A stretch of 64,000 nt of DNA from Sphingobacterium faecium (GCF_003054045.1 NZ_QBKH01000003.1:124001-188000); one strand, 5' to 3'. Positions 7,587-16,104 are shown, numbered from the stretch's first letter. Numbers and translations: made by a program. Notes: generated by a model not told the origin, from the sequence alone.

Positions 7587-7976
7587 ATGATGTTGAGACT
7601 AGTTATTTTTGTGCTGTCAGTATGGTTTTTTCCTTTGCAATCTTTGGGATCAACCACTCATGCTCCAGTACGGAATCGTGCTAGTTCTAGCTCCTTCCAA
7701 AGGAGATTTGATCCTGCGGATCAGTTGATCGATCATACAGACGACCAGCTATCTGACAAGAAAAATTCTCTTTTTCAAGAAATGTATATCTGGGATATCG
7801 ATTTAGATCTTGACAGGGATTTAAAACTGGACAAATTATTTGCCGTATACGATTTAACTGTTCGCTTGTTATATCCCGATCAGACAGCTTATCTGGATAC
7901 CTATTCATCACAAGCTGATCTGCCGGTCCAATCCCGTAAATTCCTCCTTTTTGAGCAGATAAAGATACCTTTTTAA
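7587..7976 (+). CDS. Small secreted protein leading the nickel operon, IKIP type
   Basis: 129 residues; MMLRLVIFVLSVWFFPLQSLGS is a signal peptide (the second Met is an equal start). The mature part is hydrophilic and Asp-rich (DIDLDLDRDLKLDKLF) and ends in KFLLFEQIKIPF. The last line matches the end of the small secreted protein at 15709-16104 (ILFKCIKIPI), whose promoter carries the same 20-bp element. No domain is recognised and no Cys or His cluster is present. It is the first gene of the unit that continues with hypA after 99 bases. A periplasmic role tied to nickel or urease is inferred from position only. Confidence 0.6.
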   Translation: MMLRLVIFVLSVWFFPLQSLGSTTHAPVRNRASSSSFQRRFDPADQLIDHTDDQLSDKKNSLFQEMYIWDIDLDLDRDLKLDKLFAVYDLTVRLLYPDQTAYLDTYSSQADLPVQSRKFLLFEQIKIPF

Positions 7977-8075
7977 CCTGCTATCCTGACGTACATGCTA
8001 TATGGAATAGCGTCAAAAAACCTGAATTGCTACACGCAAAACTCAATTCTATATTATCTAAGATTAAACACTATT

Positions 8076-8423
8076 ATGCACGAGCTTAGTATTGTAAAGG
8101 ATATCTTCGATACACTGGAGGGCCATTATGGTGCTAGAGTGGAAGATGTTCAACAGATTCAAGTAACCGCAGGTCTGCTGTCAAATGTACAGCCTGTTCT
8201 GATCCAAAATGCATTTGATGCCTTTATTGCTGAGAATAGAGGTTACGCAGAGATGGAGCTGGAAGTGGTCGTTAACGATATCGTAGCTTACTGCGACGTC
8301 TGTCAACAAAACTTTCCGGTTCACTATCACCGTTTTGTATGTCCTTGCGGCCGTTCTTCGTCTACAATCGTTCAGGGAAACGAATTGTATATTTCAAAAG
8401 TAATTTTTAAACAAGAAAAATAA
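8076..8423 (+). CDS. hypA: HypA nickel metallochaperone
   Basis: 115 residues from the ATG at 8076; an in-frame ATG at 7995 is rejected because the family must begin MHEL (the His2 amine is a nickel ligand), as it does here (MHELSIVKDI). HypA binds nickel and hands it, with HypB, to hydrogenase or, in Helicobacter pylori, also to urease through UreE. The zinc site is CX2C (Cys73, Cys76) and then Cys89-Pro-Cys91-Gly, that is CXC instead of the common CX2C. No hydrogenase gene is in the window, and the neighbours are hypB, ureE and a metal importer, so delivery to urease is the likely role. The stop is 6 bases before hypB. Confidence 0.93.
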   Translation: MHELSIVKDIFDTLEGHYGARVEDVQQIQVTAGLLSNVQPVLIQNAFDAFIAENRGYAEMELEVVVNDIVAYCDVCQQNFPVHYHRFVCPCGRSSSTIVQGNELYISKVIFKQEK

Positions 8424-8429
8424 GAAATT

Positions 8430-9158
8430 ATGTCTACTAACACCTCTAGTCCAAAAAGTGCTGGAAACCGAGTCGGTTCGGTACAATGTGATAACACCAC
8501 ATTACATTTATTAAAAGCCAACGATTATGTTGCAAATGCTATCCGTGAGCGTTTAAAAGACGTTTGTGTCATCAATGTTTGTTCTTCTCCGGGTTCAGGT
8601 AAAACAACTTTGATGCAAGAAACTGGAAAACTACTTGCCAATGATCTCAATATTTCGGTATTGGTAGGTGATCCAGAAACGGAGCGCGATGCGATCAGAA
8701 TGCGTGAAGTTGGAATCAACGCGTTGCAGATCGTGACTGGTGGTATGTGCCATATCGAAGCACAGATGATCCTGCAGGCACTTGATCATATTGATATCAC
8801 AGGTACTGATCTATTATTTATCGAGAACGTCGGCAATTTACTTTGTCCTTCGGCTTTTGATTTAGGTGAGGATTATCGTGTTACATTATTGGCCACCACT
8901 GAGGGTGATGATAAACCCAAAAAATATCCACGTATGTTTTTAACGAGTGAATTGATGTTGGTATCAAAATCTGATTTATTGCCGTATGTGCCTTTTTCAG
9001 TAGATGCTGTAACTAAAGATGCCCGTGAAGTAAATCCGAATATTGAAGTGATTACTATCAGTACATTGAAGAATGAGGGTATTGATGAGTGGTGCGACTG
9101 GTTGAAGGAAAAAGTGAAACAGAAAAAAGAATCAAGACTTCAAGCGGAAGTAAAATAA
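8430..9158 (+). CDS. hypB: HypB nickel GTPase
   Basis: 242 residues. SIMIBI-class GTPase that drives nickel delivery together with HypA. P-loop SSPGSGKTT (residues 52-60), metal-site Cys107-His108 (GGMCHIE) and Cys139 (ENVGNLLC) as in the dimer-interface nickel/zinc site of the family, and SKSD (179-182) in place of NKxD for guanine recognition. The N-terminus has no CxxCGC high-affinity nickel motif and no His-rich stretch, so it is of the plain type seen in Helicobacter. It lies 6 bases after hypA and 5 bases before ureE, clearly one operon. With no hydrogenase in view it should serve urease. Confidence 0.93.
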   Translation: MSTNTSSPKSAGNRVGSVQCDNTTLHLLKANDYVANAIRERLKDVCVINVCSSPGSGKTTLMQETGKLLANDLNISVLVGDPETERDAIRMREVGINALQIVTGGMCHIEAQMILQALDHIDITGTDLLFIENVGNLLCPSAFDLGEDYRVTLLATTEGDDKPKKYPRMFLTSELMLVSKSDLLPYVPFSVDAVTKDAREVNPNIEVITISTLKNEGIDEWCDWLKEKVKQKKESRLQAEVK

Positions 9159-9163
9159 GAGCT

Positions 9164-9646
9164 ATGCAAGCAGGGTCCGTATATATTGATGCTGTGCTGC
9201 CACAGGGAGAGCTTGTTCAGGATACGGTCGCGATACTTCAGCTGGAATGGTTTGAAGTGAATAAAAAAAGATTGACCAGAGCGACAACGACTGGACAAAC
9301 TATAGTCATGGAACTGGAAAAAGGTAGGGAATGGTGTTTTGGAGATGGTCTGTTTCATGAAGGAAAATTGATCGCTACCATTGCGATTAAACCGACATTG
9401 ACCATTTGTTTTACTCCCGTCAATGCAGTGCAGGCAGCAGACTTTTGTTATTATTTGGGAAATAGGCATTTACCAGTGTTTATGGATACTGATAGGGGCA
9501 TGTACTGTGTCCCTTATGATGGTCGGTTATATGAACAGCTGCTGGCAAAATTTCAATCTCAGGTACAGTTGGAAGATGGGATATTACTGTCAGAAAATTT
9601 AGTAAAGTGGTTGATGAAAAAATCAAGAAATGAAAATGAGCTGTAA
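9164..9646 (+). CDS. ureE: UreE-like urease nickel chaperone, first copy
   Basis: 160 residues from the ATG at 9164, 5 bases after hypB; a longer frame from 9089 overlaps hypB and is rejected. UreE dimers carry nickel to UreG. The C-terminal domain has the invariant GNRHLP (residues 99-104, metal ligand His102) and the preceding NAVQAADFCYYLG helix. There is no His-rich tail. A second ureE lies at 19353-19850; this one is the more divergent and sits with hypA/hypB, suggesting that it is the partner of HypA in handing over nickel, as UreE is in H. pylori. Its end overlaps the next gene by 17 bases. Confidence 0.85.
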   Translation: MQAGSVYIDAVLPQGELVQDTVAILQLEWFEVNKKRLTRATTTGQTIVMELEKGREWCFGDGLFHEGKLIATIAIKPTLTICFTPVNAVQAADFCYYLGNRHLPVFMDTDRGMYCVPYDGRLYEQLLAKFQSQVQLEDGILLSENLVKWLMKKSRNENEL

Positions 9647-10631
9647 ATTATTTTGCTTAATAGCCTTGTTATCTATAGTCACTTTTAGTGCGTGTAGTCA
9701 TGGTCCTAAAAATGATCTGTCGAAATCCATTAGCGCTACCGATAGTCGTGGGAAAGTGATCAAGTTGAAGGATGTTGCCAAACGGGTTGTGGTTTTATTT
9801 CCTTCGTTGCTTGATGAGGTGTATATGCTTCAAGCGGGTGATCAGGTTGTTGGTATTCCTCAGCAGGTTTATCAAATGGAAGATACTTATGCCTTTTTAT
9901 CAAAACTTGATTCGAGGATTGCCGCCAAAACATTGCCAACACCAACTTATGGTGGGCAGTCCAGTAATGTAGAGGGTATTATTGCGTTACAACCTGATCT
10001 GGTGATTACCTTCAATACCGATCAAGATCATATACAACAATTAGAAGATCTTGATATTCCTGTTTTTACCTGCTCTTCGGCAGATGACAAAAGTATAATA
10101 GCGGAATTGCTTGGTATGGGAACGCTTGTTGGAAAACAAGAAAGAGCACAGGAAATTGTTGATTATGTTGATGCTGAACTCGATCGTATGCAAGTTCCAT
10201 CGATTGAAAATGCGAAGTCTGTTTATTATGCTTGGTCAAAAGGCCGTGTGATGTCTACTTCTGGAAAAGGAAGTTTAATTGATATGGCGATTCGTCTTTC
10301 TGGAGCTGAAAATGCATGTTCTCTACCGATGGAAGCTCCAAATATCAGTGCAGAAACGATATATAAATGGAATCCGGATTTAATAATCTTGTGGAACTCT
10401 AAATTGTCGGATGTGTATGATCTGAAAGAGTTAGCAGATCTTCCTGCCGTGAAAAACAAACAGGTTTTTGTCATGTCACCATCGTTTCCTTTTGATCCAC
10501 ATACCGTCAAATTTTTATTGTTTGCCAAACAAGTGCGTCATTGGAGCTTTCCAAGCTATTCGGAAGAGCAATTGAAAAAAGAAATGCAGGAAGCTTTTGA
10601 GGTCATGTACGGTAAAAAGGATTTACTATAA
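9630..10631 (+). CDS. ABC importer substrate-binding lipoprotein (BtuF/FepB fold), probable nickel uptake
   Basis: 333 residues. Lipoprotein signal with Cys22 (IVTFSAC), then a helical-backbone two-lobed binding fold of the iron-siderophore/B12 class: DSRGKVIKLKDVAKRVVVLFPS at the start of lobe 1, GGQSSNVEGIIALQPDLVITF in the hinge, IYKWNPDLIILWNS in lobe 2. Class members carry metal chelates; CeuE of H. pylori is the nickel example. Nickel is inferred here from co-transcription with hypA, hypB and ureE. It overlaps ureE by 17 bases and is followed after 2 bases by the permease. Confidence 0.88.
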   Translation: MKMSCKLFCLIALLSIVTFSACSHGPKNDLSKSISATDSRGKVIKLKDVAKRVVVLFPSLLDEVYMLQAGDQVVGIPQQVYQMEDTYAFLSKLDSRIAAKTLPTPTYGGQSSNVEGIIALQPDLVITFNTDQDHIQQLEDLDIPVFTCSSADDKSIIAELLGMGTLVGKQERAQEIVDYVDAELDRMQVPSIENAKSVYYAWSKGRVMSTSGKGSLIDMAIRLSGAENACSLPMEAPNISAETIYKWNPDLIILWNSKLSDVYDLKELADLPAVKNKQVFVMSPSFPFDPHTVKFLLFAKQVRHWSFPSYSEEQLKKEMQEAFEVMYGKKDLL

Positions 10632-10633
10632 TC

Positions 10634-11644
10634 ATGAAAAATATAAAAATCATCGTCCTGTTGATCTTATTTCCACTGACGCTTTTCGTGTTGTCGCTTA
10701 CTATTGGTTCTACACAACATGTCGGTTTGGTCGAATTGTTCCAGCGGATGTGTTTGCAATTCGGGTTGATACAAGATCAACATCTGCTTGCAGATGGAAG
10801 TTTGAATACCATCTTATGGCAGGTGAGATTGCCCCGGGTACTGTTGACTTTTATGGTCGGTGCAGCGTTGGCTTCGTCAGGAGGAGTTCTACAAGCTATT
10901 TTTCGTAATCCAATTGTCGATCCATTTACGTTAGGTATCTCTTCGGGATCTGCTTTTGGAGCAGCACTGGCGATGTTGTTTCCGATTATGTCTGTTAATC
11001 TCTCTGCTTTTATTTTTGGAGTTTGTGCAGTGGGGCTGACTTATATGGTTTCTTACTCCGGGGCAAGGACTTCTATTGTAGGGATGGTATTGTCTGGGAT
11101 GGTGATTTCAGGGGTTTTTACGGCCCTTTTAACTTTATTGCAGTATTTAAGTGATCCGTATAAATTACAAGCTATTGTCCAGTGGACAATGGGCAACTTA
11201 CATACGGCTTCTTGGTCTAAGGTATATAATGCTATCGGACCGATTTCAGTAGGTTTATTGGTGATCGTACTCTATCGATGGAAGTTAAATCTTTTGTCTC
11301 TAGGCGATCAGGAAGCTTTAGCCATAGGTGTCAATCCTAGAATCATTAAACTGATCCTAATTGGAGTGGCGACGATGATAACAGCATCTGCTGTAGCAGC
11401 GGTAGGGGTGATCAGTCTGTTTGGGTTGATTATTCCGCATATTAGCCGAATGATATTTGGACCTAATAACAATATTTCAGTGTGGGCAAATATCAGCATC
11501 GGTGGCAGTTTTCTACTCTTGATCGATGATTTTTCTCGTGCTGTCATGCCTTTTGAAATTCCGATCGGTGTGTTTACTATGATTGTGGGAGCGCCCTTAT
11601 TTATTTACTTGATGCGTCGAAACGCGATGAACTGGAACTCATGA
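10634..11644 (+). CDS. FecCD-type ABC permease
   Basis: 336 residues, about ten membrane helices, inner membrane. The family signatures are present: RLPRVLLTFMVGAALASSGG near residue 60, NPIVDPFTLGISSGSAFGAA, GVNPRIIKLILIGVATM, and the coupling-region sequence GLIIPHISRMIFGPNN before the last helices. It should form a homodimer with two copies of the downstream ATPase. It overlaps that gene by 4 bases (ATGA), so expression is coupled. Substrate is probably a nickel complex, from context. Confidence 0.93.
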   Translation: MKNIKIIVLLILFPLTLFVLSLTIGSTQHVGLVELFQRMCLQFGLIQDQHLLADGSLNTILWQVRLPRVLLTFMVGAALASSGGVLQAIFRNPIVDPFTLGISSGSAFGAALAMLFPIMSVNLSAFIFGVCAVGLTYMVSYSGARTSIVGMVLSGMVISGVFTALLTLLQYLSDPYKLQAIVQWTMGNLHTASWSKVYNAIGPISVGLLVIVLYRWKLNLLSLGDQEALAIGVNPRIIKLILIGVATMITASAVAAVGVISLFGLIIPHISRMIFGPNNNISVWANISIGGSFLLLIDDFSRAVMPFEIPIGVFTMIVGAPLFIYLMRRNAMNWNS

Positions 11645-12420
11645 TACCTACGATTTCTACACAAGAATTATCTTTCTCCTATGGCAATGATGTCGTATTG
11701 CGTGATGTGAATGTGTCTTTTCCGAAAGGAAAACTGTCGATCATTCTGGGTCGTAATGGCAGTGGGAAATCAACGTTGTTTAATGTGATCGCGGGCTTAG
11801 AAAAACGTTACGATGGTCAGATATTTATAGGTGATGTGGAACGTAAGAAGATCAAAGTCGGTAACAGTAGTGAGTTACGTTTGGGCTTCCTCAATCAATT
11901 TCATCAGATGACTTTTCCCTATCCAGTGTTTGATGTGGTTTTGACTGGAAGGGCCTCTTTTTCAAGGTTCTCACCAAGTAAAGCAGATCATGAAGCGGTA
12001 CATGCAATCTTAAAAAAGTTTGATCTGGAACATCTTAAGGATAAACCGTATACCGAACTGTCGGGTGGAGAAAGGCAGTTGATCTTACTATGTCGTGTAT
12101 TAGTGCAGCAACCTGACGTGCTGATGCTGGATGAACCTACCAATCACTTGGACCTCAACTACCAAATGGCTGTTTTACGAACAGCGAAAGAGCTGGTTCA
12201 GGAGGGTACAACAGTTTTATGTGTTATGCACGACCCTAATCTGGCTTTTATGTTCGGTGACCAATTTTACCTCATGCGTGATCAAAGTGTGCTTGATATT
12301 AATGGTCTGGAGCGCGAAGAAGTGAAAAATTTGTTGGAAGAAACATATGAATTGCCTTTGTTGAGTTTAGAAAATCAAGGGAAATGGATGTTTACTCCAA
12401 TGCTTAATGAACATCAATAA
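11641..12420 (+). CDS. ABC transporter ATPase (FecE type)
   Basis: 259 residues. Walker A GRNGSGKST (about 38-46), signature LSGGERQLILLCRVL, Walker B VLMLDEPTNHLD and the switch His in CVMHDPN are all intact, so the protein should be active. It energises the importer formed with the two preceding genes. The start overlaps the permease stop and its own stop overlaps the next ATG by one base (TAATG), so the whole set from hypA to the GNAT gene is one tightly packed operon. Confidence 0.93.
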   Translation: MIPTISTQELSFSYGNDVVLRDVNVSFPKGKLSIILGRNGSGKSTLFNVIAGLEKRYDGQIFIGDVERKKIKVGNSSELRLGFLNQFHQMTFPYPVFDVVLTGRASFSRFSPSKADHEAVHAILKKFDLEHLKDKPYTELSGGERQLILLCRVLVQQPDVLMLDEPTNHLDLNYQMAVLRTAKELVQEGTTVLCVMHDPNLAFMFGDQFYLMRDQSVLDINGLEREEVKNLLEETYELPLLSLENQGKWMFTPMLNEHQ

Positions 12421-12983
12421 TGAAAAATATTTCGATATATCATGTTGAACCGGAAGATGTGGCAGAAGTGCTGCCTTACGTCCTGGATTTCAGAAGAAAA
12501 CTATTTCCGATGTTGGATCCGAATCAGATTCCAAAAGACCTAAAGGCTTTCGAAGATCTTTACTTACAGAGCACTGCCGGTGCTTTTCTGCAGGCAAGAA
12601 CCGCGGATGGCATATTAATCGGGGTGATCGGTATGCTCCATTACGATTACCGGTTTCCACATTTGGATATTGATGCGAAGAATACGGTCGAAGTAGCCCG
12701 TTTATTTGTGGATCCAAAATACCGAAGGACAGGATTGGGTACTGAGCTGTTTCAGAGATTGCTAACAGTAGCTAAGGAAAAACAGATCGAAAGGCTTTAT
12801 TTACATACGCATCCATTTTTGGATGGCGCCTATGAATTTTGGTTGCGGCAGGGTTTCCAGCTGATGGAGTATCGTGATGAATCTGGATTTCTTACTATAC
12901 ATATGGAGCTGATGGTAGATGAAATGGAAATGGTTGCGGTAGTGGATGAAATTGTTGTAAGAACAGCAAGCATTCCGCTATAA
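12420..12983 (+). CDS. GNAT-family N-acetyltransferase in the nickel operon
   Basis: 187 residues. The acetyl-CoA motif is VARLFVDPKYRRTGLGTELFQRLL (about 94-117; the R/Q-x-x-G-x-G/A loop is RRTGLG), followed by LYLHTHPFLDGAYEFWLRQGF, the usual GNAT strand 5 and last helix. The final 25 residues (rich in Met, Glu, Val) extend beyond the fold. Its ATG overlaps the ATPase stop, so it is translated with the metal importer. The substrate is unknown; possibilities are a metal-chelating small molecule or protein of the pathway. Both are guesses. Confidence 0.85.
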   Translation: MKNISIYHVEPEDVAEVLPYVLDFRRKLFPMLDPNQIPKDLKAFEDLYLQSTAGAFLQARTADGILIGVIGMLHYDYRFPHLDIDAKNTVEVARLFVDPKYRRTGLGTELFQRLLTVAKEKQIERLYLHTHPFLDGAYEFWLRQGFQLMEYRDESGFLTIHMELMVDEMEMVAVVDEIVVRTASIPL

Positions 12984-12997
12984 GTTTTTATTGATGC

Positions 12998-13102
12998 CTC
13001 TGAGCACGCAAATCATGATATCGGTCAGAGCCGAGGGTTCATAACTGCAAAATACGTAAAAATAAGGGCTGAAATTAGTTTTTGATCTCAGCCCAAAAGG
13101 GC
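12998..13102 (+). promoter_or_regulatory. Structured leader upstream of the TonB receptor, with competing hairpins
   Basis: The 172 bases between the GNAT gene and the receptor can fold into CTCTGA/TCAGAG (12998-13003 with 13025-13030), GGGCTGA/TCAGCCC (13066-13072 with 13088-13094) and, as an alternative to the second, GCCC-AAAA-GGGC (13091-13102). The last two cannot form together. There is no T run, so this is not a plain terminator. It does not match a riboswitch class I know. Confidence 0.4.
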
Positions 13103-13155
13103 TTAACAGTGATGTATAGCCTCATATTGAACAAATAATAGATAATTATATCCCA

Positions 13156-15594
13156 ATGAAATATACGATAAAGACCTTTGCTTTTGCAATGGCTGTAGCT
13201 GCTCTTTTTCCAATGGCTGTGCATGCGCAGAATAGTACACAGCTATTTGGCAAAACATATGATGAGTCAGGAGCTCTTGTCTCTGGTGTAACATTGACGA
13301 TAAGCAGTTCAAAGCAGGCAACAACTTCCAATATATCGGGTGAATTTACTTTTCCTGAAGCGATCATTTTCCCAATGGTTATCCATGCTTCAGCAATTGG
13401 TTATATCGATCAAAAAATAACGCTTTCAGCGAGCAACTGGAATGCAAAAAAAGGACTATCTCTTGTCTTGATTAAAGATAATAGAACTTTGGATGAGGTG
13501 TTGATTACTGGGAGACGTAATAAATCTTATCTCACCAATGATCTGGAATTGGGGGGTAAGTTTTCTGGTAAATTAAAGAATCTACCGCAATCTGTTTCTG
13601 TTCTAAGTCGAGAGTTTATCGAAGATAAGCAGGCTTTTACGACAGGTGCACTGTTTCAAGATTTGGCAGGCGTAACTGAAGCATCTTCTTATGATGATGT
13701 GGTTATCCGTGGTTTTAAAAGTGGATATGAAACCGGAGTACGTTTGGTCAATGGTCTGCGTTCGGGTTATGGTTATGGTAACAGTTACTACAATACGCCA
13801 TTGACACTGAACTTGGAAAGTCTTGAGGTATTAAAAGGTCCGGGAGCTTCTTTGTTTGGTGATGTAGTACCAGGTGGTACGATTAATATGACCACAAAAA
13901 AACCGTTGGATACTTTTAAGGGGAATATCGGTTTTTCTTCAGGAAGTTTTCAGACGATGCGTACGACGCTGGATCTGGGAGGACCTTTGGATAGCGCTAA
14001 GCGTGTTTTGTACCGTTTCAATGCGGGTTATGAGGATACGAAAACTTTCCGTGATGTCAATCGTCAAAAAAGAATTCTGGTTGCACCATCGTTTACTTTT
14101 AAACCAGCAGCTGGTACGCAGCTAGACGTTGATGTGGTTTATAACCAATTTAATGGTTATCTCGATCGGGGGATGGGAATTAAAGCAAATGATTTTTATG
14201 CTTTACCTCGATCATTTACACTAAGTCAACCTTCAGATTTTTATAACGCGAAGACATTTTCACTGAGCGGTAGATTGTCGCAAAAGATTACAGAAAATTT
14301 AAGCTTGCACTTGAGCTATATGAAATCAGTGTATGAAGAGGATGTCAATGAACACCGGACGTTGAATACATTTGCTGATGCTCCTAAAAATACGATCATG
14401 AATATGCGTTTTTTTGATCGTCATGGTAAAGATTACACGGATAACGTAGTCGGATATTTTAAATGGGATCATGATGGTGCTGTGGTAGATCATCATATCG
14501 TAGCTGGAGTTGATTTTGCGGAGTATAGCGGTGATCAGGAAAATCAGTTGCGGGAAGCTAGACAAAAGACGGTGAACGGACAGGTGGTGCCTCTTACTTT
14601 TGATTTGAACAATCCAACTTATACGACACATGATCTAACTTCTTTCGTCTGGCGAGAGCATGTAGCTTATCCATTTTTAAGTCCTTATAAAACTACGGGT
14701 AAGTATATCCAAGATCAACTGACGATTGCTGACAAACTTAAAGTGATCCTAGGATTACGTCATGAGCACTATGCTTCCGAGACTATCGAGGGGCAGAAGC
14801 GTTACCATGCTACACAAAATGCTTGGTTACCACGTGCGGGATTAACGTACGAACTCAATAAACAGGTTAACTATTTTGCGAGCTATTCTCAGGGTTTCGT
14901 ACCGGTGGGTGCAAGTTTTATTCAGAATTATCAGGATTATGGTGCAGATAAACCTTTTGTTCCAGAACGTAGTTTTCAATTGGAAACGGGATTTAAAACT
15001 GGTTTTTTTAAAGATCAGTTGCAGATGGATCTTTCTTTATTCCGTATCGAGCGCCAAAATATGATGATCGCTACTGGTGTGATTTTGGATTCTGGATTTT
15101 CTGAATATCGACAATCTGGAAAAGCAGTTTCTGAGGGTATTGAACTGGATCTTCGTGGGCAGTTGACCAAAGAATTTCAGATTATGGCAAACTACACTTA
15201 CAATCTCACCGATGTGAAAGCATCATCCATCGCTTCTGAGGTTGGTCAATCGCTACCGGGAGCTCCTAAAAACAGGGCAAGTGCATGGCTGAAGTATGTG
15301 TTTTCAAAACATACTTTGAAAGGTCTTGGTTTTGGTGCAGGGGCGTATTATGTGGATAGCCGTCGTATGGATAATAGTATTGGTAAAGATAGTGATGGTC
15401 ATGCGATGTGGGGTTACTGGCCTTCTTATACTACTATGAATGCTGCGGTATATTACCATATCGGTGCATTGAAGATGGCTGTTAATGTCAATAATGTATT
15501 TGATAAGTACTACTTTTTGGGTGGCTTTGATTATACGCGTGCATTTCCTGGAGCACCGCGCAACGTGATGGTTTCGTTAGGCTATGCTTTTTAA
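13156..15594 (+). CDS. TonB-dependent siderophore-type receptor, probable nickel chelate uptake
   Basis: 812 residues. Signal peptide (to about residue 24, VHAQN), an N-terminal carboxypeptidase-regulatory-like domain (FGKTYDESGALVSGVTLTI, about 29-112), a plug (LPQSVSVLSREFIEDKQA, VVIRGFKSG, LEVLKGPGASLFGDVVPGG) and a 22-strand barrel ending in the outer-membrane terminal sequence NVMVSLGYAF. The plug pattern is that of FecA/FhuA-type ferric-siderophore receptors, but the gene sits between a metal ABC operon and the urease operon. FrpB4 of H. pylori is a precedent for nickel through a TonB receptor. The upstream leader is structured. Iron-siderophore uptake is the alternative reading. Confidence 0.88.
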   Translation: MKYTIKTFAFAMAVAALFPMAVHAQNSTQLFGKTYDESGALVSGVTLTISSSKQATTSNISGEFTFPEAIIFPMVIHASAIGYIDQKITLSASNWNAKKGLSLVLIKDNRTLDEVLITGRRNKSYLTNDLELGGKFSGKLKNLPQSVSVLSREFIEDKQAFTTGALFQDLAGVTEASSYDDVVIRGFKSGYETGVRLVNGLRSGYGYGNSYYNTPLTLNLESLEVLKGPGASLFGDVVPGGTINMTTKKPLDTFKGNIGFSSGSFQTMRTTLDLGGPLDSAKRVLYRFNAGYEDTKTFRDVNRQKRILVAPSFTFKPAAGTQLDVDVVYNQFNGYLDRGMGIKANDFYALPRSFTLSQPSDFYNAKTFSLSGRLSQKITENLSLHLSYMKSVYEEDVNEHRTLNTFADAPKNTIMNMRFFDRHGKDYTDNVVGYFKWDHDGAVVDHHIVAGVDFAEYSGDQENQLREARQKTVNGQVVPLTFDLNNPTYTTHDLTSFVWREHVAYPFLSPYKTTGKYIQDQLTIADKLKVILGLRHEHYASETIEGQKRYHATQNAWLPRAGLTYELNKQVNYFASYSQGFVPVGASFIQNYQDYGADKPFVPERSFQLETGFKTGFFKDQLQMDLSLFRIERQNMMIATGVILDSGFSEYRQSGKAVSEGIELDLRGQLTKEFQIMANYTYNLTDVKASSIASEVGQSLPGAPKNRASAWLKYVFSKHTLKGLGFGAGAYYVDSRRMDNSIGKDSDGHAMWGYWPSYTTMNAAVYYHIGALKMAVNVNNVFDKYYFLGGFDYTRAFPGAPRNVMVSLGYAF

Positions 15595-15642
15595 TGAGAA
15601 AAAGAGCTAAATCGTAGTTTAAGATGTAATATAGACTATTTT

Positions 15643-15688
15643 ATTCAAGATTTGTGCTATTTAAAACTTGTTTTAGTTGGTACTTTTG
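15643..15688 (+). promoter_or_regulatory. Promoter with 20-bp element shared with the nickel operon (copy 2)
   Basis: The element at 15643-15662 equals 7503-7522 base for base. TACTTTTG at 15681-15688 fits TAnnTTTG and begins 18 bases after the element, against 19 in copy 1, so the element has the same position relative to the -7 box in both. The predicted transcript starts about 14 bases before the ATG at 15709. Confidence 0.6.
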
Positions 15689-15708
15689 TCTTGGTAATTA
15701 ATTTAAAA

Positions 15709-16104
15709 ATGAAAGCAATGTTTCGGAATGTATGGATACTTTTTGTGATGCTGTTCGCTTTGGCTACTGTCAATGCGAATACGCGATTGCATCTAGATGT
15801 CGATCAGTATAAACAGCTGGAGTTTTTATCAACACTTAATACTTCAATTCAGCTACCTGAAATCAGTCCCAATAGCCATCATATCGCATTATTTTCAGGT
15901 ATGCTTGAAGCATGGGAGTGTAGCGATGCCCAAGAGCTCAAGGAAGTTGACCAATTGCTTTATTTTACCATAATTCCTATCTGGCTATCGGCAATGGGAG
16001 TCAGGTATGACAAAAAACAGGATTTCAGTTTCCCGACTGAACACATAGGTGTCATCCTCAATCCGCGATACATATTGTTCAAGTGTATCAAAATACCCAT
16101 CTAA
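15709..16104 (+). CDS. Small secreted protein leading the urease operon, IKIP type
   Basis: 131 residues from the ATG at 15709; the longer frame from 15652 would begin inside the promoter element and is rejected (a start at 15718 is possible). MKAMFRNVWILFVMLFALATVNAN is a signal peptide. The mature part has no known domain, two Cys, and ends in PRYILFKCIKIPI. The ending and a loosely similar stretch before it (ELKEVDQLLYF against DLKLDKLFAVY) pair it with the protein at 7587-7976. It is the first gene of the unit that reaches ureA 177 bases later. Function unknown; periplasmic. Confidence 0.6.
   Translation: MKAMFRNVWILFVMLFALATVNANTRLHLDVDQYKQLEFLSTLNTSIQLPEISPNSHHIALFSGMLEAWECSDAQELKEVDQLLYFTIIPIWLSAMGVRYDKKQDFSFPTEHIGVILNPRYILFKCIKIPI

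Noticed and set aside
9760-10528. Several ORFs opposite the substrate-binding protein gene
   Set aside because: All lie within a recognisable lipoprotein gene and lack coding character.
12984-13155. Cobalamin or TPP riboswitch before the TonB receptor
   Set aside because: No B12-box-like GCCACTG and no TPP core sequence is present; the leader is kept as an unidentified structured region.
15652-15708. Extended start for the second small secreted protein
   Set aside because: The extension would begin within the 20-bp promoter element and upstream of the -7 box, so it would not be on the transcript; the ATG at 15709 gives a proper signal peptide.
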